This document shows, piece by piece, positions 41,824 through 49,304 of a DNA stretch of 53,402 nucleotides. This DNA is from Desulfurococcales archaeon. GTDB lineage: Archaea > Thermoproteota > Thermoprotei_A > Sulfolobales > NBVN01. Position 1 is the stretch's first letter. Every line of letters starts with the position of its first letter. The DNA lies in the NCBI GenBank assembly GCA_026986435.1, contig JALSOP010000041.1:1-53402 (forward strand), given 5' to 3'. Made by a program: the position numbers and the translations under genes. The notes beneath the pieces are model-generated. The model did not search any database. It was not told the origin of the DNA and saw only the letters and a program-made list of their open reading frames with translations.

Positions 41824-42329
41824 CCCTCGAAAATAAGCTTCGCGTAGTTCTCGAACTCCTCCGAAACGTGGGCCCTAGCGCCCTCATCCTCCGTGGTCTT
41901 CGCGTCTATCCAGTGGACGTACATGTACTTCCTCTCGGTGTCTATGTCCACGACGACTGTGCCGGGTGTGTTGGTTATTGAGTTAGCTATGGTGGTTATT
42001 GCGTAGTCATCGCTCACGGCGTACGGTATCCTCACGATCGCTGGGTCGACTGGGAGGGACGGGCTCAGTATCCTCCTTATTACGTCCAGGTGGGCCCTCG
42101 CTTCTATGACTGTGAGGTACTTCACGGCATAGATGACGAAAGCGACCCATCTCCTCGGGTCGAACACCTTGCTAGGCTTACTCACCACGAGGTCGGCGGA
42201 GAGCGCCGCTATTACGGCGGCGGCCACGCCTCCGGCTATGACGTCGACCGGGTTGGTGGTGCCTGTGTAGACCAGGTATATCCCGAGGAGGAGCAGGAAG
42301 ACCACGAAAGCTGATCCAGCCTTACTCAT
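41820..42329 (-). CDS. mrpE: MrpE-like subunit
   Basis: A 169-residue membrane protein with two N-terminal helices and a soluble end. ITTIANSITNTPGTVVVDIDTERKYMYVHWID is the conserved MrpE core. It belongs to the cation-antiporter module and overlaps its neighbours by four bases on both sides. Confidence 0.9.
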   Translation of the reverse strand: MSKAGSAFVVFLLLLGIYLVYTGTTNPVDVIAGGVAAAVIAALSADLVVSKPSKVFDPRRWVAFVIYAVKYLTVIEARAHLDVIRRILSPSLPVDPAIVRIPYAVSDDYAITTIANSITNTPGTVVVDIDTERKYMYVHWIDAKTTEDEGARAHVSEEFENYAKLIFEG

Positions 42330-42754
42330 TCCTCAACACCTCCCTCAATGATCTTCTGCCTTATGAGCCTCACGTCAAGGGTGCCGTAGTGCCTGTACAG
42401 GAGGATAGCTGCTGCGGAGAGGAATATGAGCACGGCGAGACCTATGACTATCGCAGTCACGACCAGCACTTGAGGCACCGGGTCAACGGCAGCTGAGGCG
42501 AACTGCTGCAGCTGCGTCGAGTTCGGGGCAGACCATTCAGTGTACGTCTGCCCGGGGTATACCGGCGGTGACGCCGCGTTCTTCCTGAACCCCATGAGCA
42601 CTGCAAGCACGTTGGCGGCGTCACCGAATATCGACAGCATTATGATCTTCTTCAGGACATTAGGCCTCCTGTAAACCCCGTACAGGCTGAGGAACACCGT
42701 GACTAGTAGCACCGAGTAAAAGTATATCCAGAGTAGCGTGGCGGCCTCCATCAT
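42326..42754 (-). CDS. mrpC: MrpC/NuoK-like subunit
   Basis: A 142-residue protein with three membrane helices. DAANVLAVLMGFRK and DPVPQVLVVTAIVIGLA are the conserved parts of the second and third helices of MrpC, the NuoK homologue. It contributes to the proton/sodium path between the antiporter subunit and the rest of the complex. An extended loop of about 35 residues lies between the two segments. Confidence 0.9.
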   Translation of the reverse strand: MMEAATLLWIYFYSVLLVTVFLSLYGVYRRPNVLKKIIMLSIFGDAANVLAVLMGFRKNAASPPVYPGQTYTEWSAPNSTQLQQFASAAVDPVPQVLVVTAIVIGLAVLIFLSAAAILLYRHYGTLDVRLIRQKIIEGGVEE

Positions 42755-43578
42755 TTCTTCACACCCCCACCCTTCTCGAGCACCTCAGTCGGCATGGCTA
42801 TGACCGTGAACACGAGCGCGAGGCCCGCCGAGACAGCGAATAGCTCGGCCAGGTTGAGGAATAGGAGGGTGCCGCTGAAGAGCACCCTCATCCCGGCATA
42901 GGCTATTGCGTAAGGCCACCCAACCTCTGCCCAGGCCTTCGGCTGGTTCTGCATGACGTAACCGATGCCCGCCTTACCCCCTAGGGCGGCGATGATGTAG
43001 GGCGTGCTCACAGCTATTAAGCCTATCGCGAGCAGACCAGCGGTCCTCACCGTTAAGAGCTTGCCCTTACTCCACCCCCTCTCAGCGGCGAGGCGGAGTG
43101 AGAACGCAGTTATGAGGAGTAGTGGGGCAACACCGAACGCTGCACCGCCCTGGAAGCCGCCTCCTGGGGTTAGGTGGCCGTGCAGCGCTATTGAGGCGGC
43201 TATGATCGGTATGGTGACGAACGTTATCCTCGTCACGGTCTTGACAATGACGGTCATCCCCCTACCAGAGCCGGCGGTCTCAGGCAGGAGCTTGGCGTCC
43301 CGGAACAGCGTCAGGGTAGCTATTATGGCGAGGAAGAACACCGCCGTCTCGTACACCGTGTCAAGGCCTCTGTAGTCCCAGAGTATCGACGTTATTACCT
43401 CGGGCGAGGCCCCCCACAGTTGGCTACTGCCGTTGTACACGTTCAGGAGATAGAACCTCGCCAGCGGGGTCAGGTCTGTGGAGGCCACCGGAACGAGGCC
43501 CTGCCCAACAGCGACTACCGCAAGTAGCGCCGCCGCAGCCAGGGACACGATTATGGCCAGTGCCTCCTCACTACTCAC
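42751..43578 (-). CDS. mrpB: MrpB-like subunit (fused MbhE/MbhF type)
   Basis: A 275-residue membrane protein. The second half holds the MrpB hallmark HGHLTPGGGFQGGAAFGVAPLLL and the surrounding helices. The first half, with LDTVYETAVFFLAIIATLTLFRD, corresponds to the NuoJ/MbhE region. In Mbh of Thermococcales these parts are two genes, here they are one. About seven helices. Confidence 0.88.
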   Translation of the reverse strand: MSSEEALAIIVSLAAAALLAVVAVGQGLVPVASTDLTPLARFYLLNVYNGSSQLWGASPEVITSILWDYRGLDTVYETAVFFLAIIATLTLFRDAKLLPETAGSGRGMTVIVKTVTRITFVTIPIIAASIALHGHLTPGGGFQGGAAFGVAPLLLITAFSLRLAAERGWSKGKLLTVRTAGLLAIGLIAVSTPYIIAALGGKAGIGYVMQNQPKAWAEVGWPYAIAYAGMRVLFSGTLLFLNLAELFAVSAGLALVFTVIAMPTEVLEKGGGVKK

Positions 43579-43868
43579 GCCTCAACCACCTCCTTCTCGT
43601 ACCTCTCAGTCCTCGTGATCACGAAGAGGAAGAGCGCTGAGTAAATCCCGAGGCCAACGGCCACGTAGGCCAGCACGAGGTCAGGGGCGTACATGACCAC
43701 GAACGCGAGGGCGTACGATACTGCCTCACCGCCCGAGTAGACCACGGCCTTAACCAGGTCTCTCTCGACCAGCGTCTTGTAGGTGAAGATCAGTGCTAGG
43801 GTTAGGAACACCGCCAGCAGTATCTCGTTCACCGTCAACCCGAATATTATTGGGCCCTGGAACATCAC
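43575..43868 (-). CDS. MbhD-like subunit (MrpA C-terminal domain, DUF4040)
   Basis: A 97-residue protein with three helices. LVERDLVKAVVYSGGEAVSYALAFVVMYAPDLVLAYVAVGLG is the DUF4040 core that forms the C-terminal part of MrpA and stands alone as MbhD in Mbh complexes. Four-base overlaps join it to both neighbours. Confidence 0.87.
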   Translation of the reverse strand: MMFQGPIIFGLTVNEILLAVFLTLALIFTYKTLVERDLVKAVVYSGGEAVSYALAFVVMYAPDLVLAYVAVGLGIYSALFLFVITRTERYEKEVVEA

Positions 43869-44257
43869 TCCATCACCCCCTCCTCCCTATCCTTAGCTAG
43901 CTTGTCCTCCCTAGCGGGCTCCGGCCTGTACCCGGCCCTGTGGGCCCCCCTAGCTATTGCGTGGGAGCCGGCCGGAGCCGTTATGAGGACAAAGAACGCG
44001 GTGACGTAGGACACGCCCGCCACGTAGTACCCCAGCGGCGGGGCTATACAGAAGAGGGCGTAGGTCCCGAGCCCGATGAGGGGGTAGAACGTCCCCCCTA
44101 TTACTCCGACCGTTAGGGCGTGGAGCCTCAGGTAGAAGTTCTTGAACCTCACGAACCCTATCGCCGCTATTAAGTCGTTGACGGCCCCGACCAGGGCCAG
44201 CACCAGGCCCAGGCACCCCAGGACCTGCCCTATTAGTGTGAGTGCGTCAGTCACCAA
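43865..44257 (-). CDS. mrpG: MrpG-like subunit
   Basis: A 130-residue protein with three helices, including IGFVRFKNFYLRLHALTVGVIGGTFYPLIG, the MrpG signature. The tail of about 30 residues is charged and cytoplasmic. It overlaps MrpF by 11 bases. Confidence 0.9.
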   Translation of the reverse strand: MVTDALTLIGQVLGCLGLVLALVGAVNDLIAAIGFVRFKNFYLRLHALTVGVIGGTFYPLIGLGTYALFCIAPPLGYYVAGVSYVTAFFVLITAPAGSHAIARGAHRAGYRPEPAREDKLAKDREEGVME

Positions 44258-44540
44258 GCTCCCTCCCCTCCAGGTACTTACTCATGTATATGTCGAAGAC
44301 GTAGGCCCAGATCGCGAGGGGTAAGGCCCCCACGGCCAGGTATGCGTTTTGGGTGAGTATCGAGAGCGCGACTATGAAGACGGCGAGGTCGTAGGTGAGG
44401 GAGTCGACCAGTATGACCATGTCCGGGACGGATTTCTCAGTAGCGAGCTTGTACGCGTAGATAAGCGAGGAAAGTATGTAGAGCCCGACGGCCCCGGCCA
44501 GGATATACATCTGTGTCTCGAGCGAGAGCACGACCATCAC
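44247..44540 (-). CDS. mrpF: MrpF-like subunit
   Basis: A 97-residue protein with three helices. VPDMVILVDSLTYDLAVFIVALSI corresponds to the central helices of MrpF. It links the peripheral-arm gene block to the antiporter gene block in the operon, overlapping both sides. Confidence 0.87.
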   Translation of the reverse strand: MMVVLSLETQMYILAGAVGLYILSSLIYAYKLATEKSVPDMVILVDSLTYDLAVFIVALSILTQNAYLAVGALPLAIWAYVFDIYMSKYLEGRELGD

Positions 44541-45010
44541 CCCTTCTTCTTGGTCTGGTAAAGGAAGGTCTGCTTCGTTATGGTGATCCTGAAGTCTGGC
44601 TTCTCGTTCTTAGCCAGCTCGGCGGCGAGGTCGTACGGGGACCTCAGGTTGGTCCTTGTGTCGGTCGTCGTCATGTACCAGCCAGTTATGTCGGTCATGG
44701 AGAGCGCGCCGGTGGGGCAGACCTCGACGCAGAGGGCGCAGAAGGTGCATCTGTTGAAGTCGATGCCTGGGAATATCTTCTTCGGGTTCCTCTTGAAGTC
44801 GCCCTCCACCTTGTACATCTTGATGGCGTCCGCCGGGCACACCATCTGGCACATCCTGCACCCGACACACTTGCTCATATCTAGGAGGTGCCTGCCCCTG
44901 GTCCTCTCGGTCGTCATTGGGGGCTCCTTCTCTGGGACCAGCATGGTGTAGGGCTTCCTGAAGAGGTACTTCATCCCGAGTAGGAGTGCCTTGAGCGCCA
45001 TATCCACCAC
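44537..45010 (-). CDS. mbsN: Ferredoxin-type iron-sulfur subunit, NuoI/MbhN-like
   Basis: A 157-residue protein with two complete 4Fe-4S motifs: CVGCRMCQMVCP and CTFCALCVEVCP. It receives electrons from reduced ferredoxin and passes them along to the NuoB-like subunit. No NADH-oxidising subunits (NuoE/F/G) occur in the operon, which supports ferredoxin as donor. Confidence 0.94.
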   Translation of the reverse strand: MVDMALKALLLGMKYLFRKPYTMLVPEKEPPMTTERTRGRHLLDMSKCVGCRMCQMVCPADAIKMYKVEGDFKRNPKKIFPGIDFNRCTFCALCVEVCPTGALSMTDITGWYMTTTDTRTNLRSPYDLAAELAKNEKPDFRITITKQTFLYQTKKKG

Positions 45011-45011
45011 C

Positions 45012-46151
45012 TCACCTGTCTATGTCTGGTGGGCATGGGTCGAGGCTCATCACAATTATGGGCAGGTCAGCTATTGTGATGTCCTCATGCTCTATGATGT
45101 AGTCCATGACCGTCGTCAGTAGGGGCATTGAGGGAGTGATTAGCTTGACCCTGTACGGCTTCCTGTCCTTTATGCCGACAACGTGCACCATCGCCTCTCC
45201 CCTGGCTGCCTCAACCCTGCTCATGCCCTCACCGTGCCTCGCCACTGCTGGCCACGGAAGGCTCGGCGGAGGTAGGAGAGGCATCTTCACCCTGTAGTTA
45301 AGGTCCTCGGGCTTCACCCTCTCAACAAGCTGCTCGATTATGCGCTTGCTCTGATAAATCTCCCTTATCCTGACCACTATCCTGTCGTGGGCGTCGCCCT
45401 CTGTGCCGGTCGGGATCTCAAAGTCAACGTCCCTGTACGCCTCGTAGGGGTCGACCTTTCTCACGTCATACTTTATCCCCGCTGCCCTAAGTGTAGGGCC
45501 TGTTGCGTTGAGCTGAACCGCGACGTAGCCCTTAACGACGCCTATCCCCTCCGTCCTGGCCCTGAGAATCCTGTTGTTGATGAAGGCGTCCTCGATATCC
45601 TTCACTATTGGCATGACTTTGTTCAGCGCCCTCAGTGTGACCTCCTTGAAGTCCTTCGGGATATTCCACCTTATGCCGCCAGGGGTCATGTAATGGTGGT
45701 AGATCCTGTGGCCCGTGACGTAGTCGTACCACTTCAGTATCTCTTCTCTTGCCGCCATAGCCCAGCCCGGTATGTACCTCGCCCCGGTCGCGCCGCCCAT
45801 GTGCATTAGCCAGAAGAGGTGGGACTGGATCCTGCTCATCTCGGCGACGATCGTCCTAACGACCTTGGCCTTCTCAGGCGCCTCAACGCCGAATAGGTCC
45901 TCAACGGCCAGTACGTAAGCGAGTTCGAAGTTGTCCGGGTCCTCCACGCAGTACCTAGGCGAGAGGACGACGTCTACCTCCCACCACCTGTTCTCCATCA
46001 TCTTCTCGAAGCCCCTGTGGAGGAACCCAGGCACCAGCTCGGCCTTCACAACCTTCTCTCCCTTGAGCCACACCTTGAACGCCACGTTACCTGGGGCCCC
46101 GGGGTGCTGGGGCCCGAGGAATATCATCCTGGGCTTGCTCTCCGCCATCAC
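45012..46151 (-). CDS. mbsL: Catalytic large subunit, NuoD/MbhL homologue of the Mbx/Mbs class
   Basis: A 379-residue protein. The fold markers are FLGPQHPGAPGNVAFKV at the start, PGFLHRGFEKMMENRWW, and ARGEAMVHVVGIKDRKPYRVKL. In NiFe hydrogenases two motifs, RxCGxC near the N-terminus and DPCxxC at the C-terminus, hold the metals with four cysteines. Here they read RYCVED (Cys68) and DPCPPD (Cys373): one cysteine is kept in each and the second is replaced by Asp. Complete loss of the pairs is typical of NuoD, full retention of hydrogenases, and this half-retention of the Mbx/Mbs sulfane-sulfur reductases. It should reduce polysulfide at the membrane, on the cytoplasmic side. Confidence 0.9.
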   Translation of the reverse strand: MMAESKPRMIFLGPQHPGAPGNVAFKVWLKGEKVVKAELVPGFLHRGFEKMMENRWWEVDVVLSPRYCVEDPDNFELAYVLAVEDLFGVEAPEKAKVVRTIVAEMSRIQSHLFWLMHMGGATGARYIPGWAMAAREEILKWYDYVTGHRIYHHYMTPGGIRWNIPKDFKEVTLRALNKVMPIVKDIEDAFINNRILRARTEGIGVVKGYVAVQLNATGPTLRAAGIKYDVRKVDPYEAYRDVDFEIPTGTEGDAHDRIVVRIREIYQSKRIIEQLVERVKPEDLNYRVKMPLLPPPSLPWPAVARHGEGMSRVEAARGEAMVHVVGIKDRKPYRVKLITPSMPLLTTVMDYIIEHEDITIADLPIIVMSLDPCPPDIDR

Positions 46152-46717
46152 TCCTCACCCCTCGGCGGCGGTGGTTCCCTCCTCTTAACGGGCCTCTCCC
46201 ATTTCTTCCCGCCGTAGTAGGTCTCGAGCACGTACTTCACGGTGTCGAAGTCCTTCCTCAGCGGGGGCGGGCCCTCCCAGTTGTCTTCGAGTATCCAGAG
46301 CCTTAGGTCAGGGTGCCCCCTGAACCTTATGCCGAAGAACTCGTAGTTCTCTATCTCCTGCCAGTGAGCCAGTGGGTAGATGTCCCTTATGGTGTCTATC
46401 TCTGGGTTGTTCCTCGGTATCTTCGTCCTCACTATCACGAGGGGCCCGCCGAGCTTCACCGACTCGACGTAGTAGAGGAGCTCGAACACCGGCTCTATGT
46501 TATACCAGTCTATGGCCTCGATCGCTATGAATCTGTCGAAGCCCGCCACCTTCAGCGCCTCCATGACCGGCCTTAGGGCCCACGCGTCTATGAATACTAT
46601 GTACCTCCTCGGCCACCTAGTCGCGACTACCTCCTTGAACTTCCCCGGCGGCAGGGACCGCCGGATCAGCTCCAGTACCTCGTCCTTCCCCTCGGCGTGC
46701 CCCTCCGCAACGCTCAT
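46148..46717 (-). CDS. mbsK: NuoC/MbhK-like subunit
   Basis: A 189-residue soluble protein, with IYPLAHWQEIENYEFFGIRFRGHPDLRLWILEDNWEGPPPLRKDF as the conserved NuoC core. It is structural in the peripheral arm. Four-base overlaps occur with the NuoB-like and NuoD-like genes. Confidence 0.92.
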   Translation of the reverse strand: MSVAEGHAEGKDEVLELIRRSLPPGKFKEVVATRWPRRYIVFIDAWALRPVMEALKVAGFDRFIAIEAIDWYNIEPVFELLYYVESVKLGGPLVIVRTKIPRNNPEIDTIRDIYPLAHWQEIENYEFFGIRFRGHPDLRLWILEDNWEGPPPLRKDFDTVKYVLETYYGGKKWERPVKRREPPPPRGEE

Positions 46718-47295
46718 CCTCTCTCCCTCTTGAAGCGCTCCTCCCTTGCCTGGATCTCCTTGAGGATCATCTCCTCAAGCTCCCCAGGCCTCTCCTCTAT
46801 AGGCCTCGGGGTCTGGGGTATCTTGCCCTCACGCACGAGGCGGGCTAGCTCGAGGAACCCCTTGAGCCAGTCGAAGGACCTGGGCATGCAGCCCGGTACC
46901 CAGACATCGACGGGTATGTACTCACTGATGTCCTTGATTGTTGCGTAGGAGTCCCAATAGAGCCCGCCAGTGGCGGGGCAGTTGCAGCCCACGAGCACGT
47001 ACTTGGGTTCGGGCATCTGCTCATAGAGCCTGAGGAGCACCTTGAGGGTCTTCTTGTTAACGTAACCCATCACGACGAAGGCGTCCGCCTGCCTCGGCGT
47101 CGGGGCGGGCATGAAGCCGTATCTCTCGAAGTCGAGCGGGGACATCACCACAGGCGGGAGCTCGACCGCGCCGCATGCTGAGCAGTAGTGGATCATCCAG
47201 ATGGACTTCGACCTAAACCAGCCGCTGAACCACGCCTTCTTCCCCTTTTTCTCAGCCCCCTTACGGGGTTTCTTCTCCTGCTTTACTTCACTCAT
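46714..47295 (-). CDS. mbsJ: NuoB/MbhJ-like iron-sulfur subunit
   Basis: A 193-residue protein with the proximal 4Fe-4S ligands in YCSACGAVELPP (Cys38, Cys41), GCNCPATGG, and VPGCMPR. The last differs from the usual PGCPPR. The N-terminal 25 residues are highly basic. The protein carries the cluster next to the active site of the large subunit. It begins two bases after the antiporter-like gene. Confidence 0.92.
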   Translation of the reverse strand: MSEVKQEKKPRKGAEKKGKKAWFSGWFRSKSIWMIHYCSACGAVELPPVVMSPLDFERYGFMPAPTPRQADAFVVMGYVNKKTLKVLLRLYEQMPEPKYVLVGCNCPATGGLYWDSYATIKDISEYIPVDVWVPGCMPRSFDWLKGFLELARLVREGKIPQTPRPIEERPGELEEMILKEIQAREERFKRERG

Positions 47296-47297
47296 AC

Positions 47298-48923
47298 CTA
47301 ACCACCCACTGAAGAAATGGTTACGACCTGATTAAGGAGGGCCTGAGCAGCGTCTACGTACGCCTTCCTCGCGGTGGGGTCGAGGAGGGACCTCGCCGCC
47401 GGCTCTATGATTGCTGGTGCTATGTAGTAGTAGGCGATGCCCGTAGCTATTACTCCGAGAGCGAAGAGGAGTATCATCGCCCTGAAGCTGGCCGGGACCT
47501 CTATCCCGTCAACGGGCTTCGAGATGTTGAAGTAAGCGGCGTAGAACGCCCTCATGAACCCCACAAGCGCGAGGGCGGAACCAACAGCTATTATGATTAT
47601 GAGTGGGTACATCCCCGTCTCTATCGACGCTATCACGAGGCCTAGCTTAGCAAAGAACAGGTTGAGCGGGACGACGCCCGCGACCGCGAGGCCGCCCACT
47701 AATAGCCCGAACCCGAGTATCGGGGAGGCCCTCAGCCTCCCCCCGATCTCGGGGAGGGAAGTCGTCCCGATGCTGTGCTCTGCTGCCCCCGCAACCATGA
47801 AGAGGAGGGGCTTCACAACTGCGTGGGAGAGGATGTAGTAGAGGGTCGCCGCAATGGCTGCCTGGGTCCCTATGCCCAGACCTATGAACATGAAGCCCAC
47901 GTCGAGGACGGCCGAGTACGCTATCATCTTCTTGAGTCCGTTCTGTATCGCCAGCGCGTACCCGCCGAAGATGACGGCGGCTGACCCGAGTATGAGCATG
48001 ACCCACCTGAGCCACTCAACGTGCTCGGCCCCGCCGACCGTGTACATGAGCCTCGCTATGGCGTATATGTAGACACCCTCAGCCACGGCGGCCAGCGATG
48101 CCGACGCCGTAGCTGGGGCGGCTGAGTAGGCGTCGGGTAGCCAGAAGTGCATCGGGAAGAGCGCCGCCTCAATCATGAGCGCCCAAGCGGCCAGGCCCAG
48201 GAAGACGGCGAGGGCTAGGTAGGGGTTTGCTGCGAAGCCCTCTCCGAAGTATGTGCTGAACGCCCCGCCGTAGTTCATGACTATAGCGGCTATGTTAGCC
48301 ATGTTCAGTGTGCCGAACGAGTAGTACGCCATCACCGCGGCGATGAAGTAGACGGTTGTGGCGACAGCTCCTATGAACGCGTACTTAGTGCTCGCCTCGA
48401 GCGTGTGCCCCCTCTCCCTACGGAAAGCTATGACGGCGTAGGTAGCGACGGAGGCCACCTCCATCATGACGAATAGGTTGAAGATGTCGCCGGTGTAAGC
48501 GATACCGAGGAGGCCTGCCTCCATACCCATTGTTATGGTGTAGTACCACTCGTCCCCACCGACCACCTTAATGTATGTATAAGCGAAGATATTCACAAGG
48601 AAGAAAACAGCCGCGACGAGGAGCCCGATGAAGGCATTGATGTGGTCAACGATGTACGTTATGCCGAGGGGCGGCGGAAAAGCGGCGAACTCATACGTGA
48701 TGACGCCCCCGCCAGAGTAGACAGCGAACGCAGCGTAAGCGCTCGCGGCGAGGGCGAACAACATCCCCAACTCAGAAACAAGCCACGCAACGAAACGGCT
48801 CTTAGTCGCCATATGCAGTATCGGGATGAGGAAAGCCGTGATGACAGCCACTAGCGGGGCTAGGGCAACGCACTGCCGGGCAAGCGCTGGGTCAGGCTGG
48901 ATCACCTCCTCGACCCCGACCAT
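47298..48923 (-). CDS. mrpD: MrpD/NuoN-type antiporter-like ion-pumping subunit
   Basis: A 541-residue membrane protein with about 14 helices, first gene of the operon. It has TGDIFNLFVMMEVASVATYAVIAFRR (with the key Glu), the Lys-containing helices, and FWLPDAYSAAPATASASLAA, as in MrpD, NuoN and MbhH. It should move Na+ or H+ across the membrane. Only one such subunit is encoded here, whereas Thermococcales Mbx operons have two. The ATG lies in the loop of a GC-rich hairpin (48912-48934). A GTG seven codons in is an alternative start. Confidence 0.92.
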   Translation of the reverse strand: MVGVEEVIQPDPALARQCVALAPLVAVITAFLIPILHMATKSRFVAWLVSELGMLFALAASAYAAFAVYSGGGVITYEFAAFPPPLGITYIVDHINAFIGLLVAAVFFLVNIFAYTYIKVVGGDEWYYTITMGMEAGLLGIAYTGDIFNLFVMMEVASVATYAVIAFRRERGHTLEASTKYAFIGAVATTVYFIAAVMAYYSFGTLNMANIAAIVMNYGGAFSTYFGEGFAANPYLALAVFLGLAAWALMIEAALFPMHFWLPDAYSAAPATASASLAAVAEGVYIYAIARLMYTVGGAEHVEWLRWVMLILGSAAVIFGGYALAIQNGLKKMIAYSAVLDVGFMFIGLGIGTQAAIAATLYYILSHAVVKPLLFMVAGAAEHSIGTTSLPEIGGRLRASPILGFGLLVGGLAVAGVVPLNLFFAKLGLVIASIETGMYPLIIIIAVGSALALVGFMRAFYAAYFNISKPVDGIEVPASFRAMILLFALGVIATGIAYYYIAPAIIEPAARSLLDPTARKAYVDAAQALLNQVVTISSVGG

Positions 48924-48957
48924 TCTTCGGGGTCACGGTTATAAACTCACCGCACCA

Positions 48958-48966
48958 AATTATATA
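48958..48966 (-). promoter_or_regulatory. TATA box of the respiratory operon
   Basis: On the minus strand the sequence reads TGTATATAATTT, about 35-45 bases before the operon's first ATG, which gives a short leader. A second TATA-like GTTTATAAC at 48938-48946 is too close to the ATG for the usual spacing but may be a regulator site. Confidence 0.5.
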
Positions 48967-49146
48967 CAGGTTTAAAAATAGACAAAATAAATAGAAAAGT
49001 TATTAATCATAGTTTCTTTAATTATATAATTAAAGATAGGCCCGGAAGAACCCGGTAACACTGCACACAGAATATTGCATAAACCGCATGAGGGAATGTA
49101 TAAACACCAAGGGGCAGTATAGTTTTTGGTGGTTTGAGCGTCTTAA

Positions 49147-49181
49147 TTTGGTGGTCTCGGAACCCCGAGACCAACTCCAAA
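49147..49181. repeat. Long hairpin in the intergenic region
   Basis: TGGTCTCGG (49152-49160) pairs exactly with CCGAGACCA (49165-49173) around an AACC loop. After a three-base bulge the stem continues with TTTGG (49147-49151) and CCAAA (49177-49181). This is a 14-pair stem, too stable to be casual. Confidence 0.65.
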
Positions 49182-49304
49182 AGGGCGGTAAGAGGCCCTG
49201 AGTCGTGCCGTGATGAGCCTGAGGGTGATAGCAAACAATTACTCCCGGGTGAACAGCACCAGCAAGAGTAATAGGGTTCCTTCCGAGATAGGCTGGGGAT
49301 CTAG

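Larger units (their letters stand above)
48924..49304. other. Gene-free intergenic region between the respiratory operon and riboflavin synthase
   Basis: The only gap longer than 300 bases. The left half (48938-49032) is very A+T-rich and contains minus-strand TATA candidates for the respiratory operon. The right half (49090-49304) is richer in G+C and holds a strong hairpin at 49147-49181, a second stem at 49238-49272, and a plus-strand TATA-like TGTATAAAC near 49098-49106. No tRNA-like sequence or convincing ORF was seen. A small RNA transcribed to the right is possible. Confidence 0.6.

Noticed and set aside
45012-46151. Annotation of the large subunit as a NiFe hydrogenase
   Set aside because: Two of the four metal-binding cysteines are replaced by Asp, so a normal NiFe site cannot form.
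49190-49220. Possible C/D-box small RNA (CTGA and GTGATGA boxes)
   Set aside because: The boxes are present by eye, but the order and spacing do not give a C, D', C', D arrangement with guide-length gaps.
48924-49304. tRNA or other standard RNA gene in the long gap
   Set aside because: No T-arm consensus or acceptor pairing of tRNA was found on either strand.
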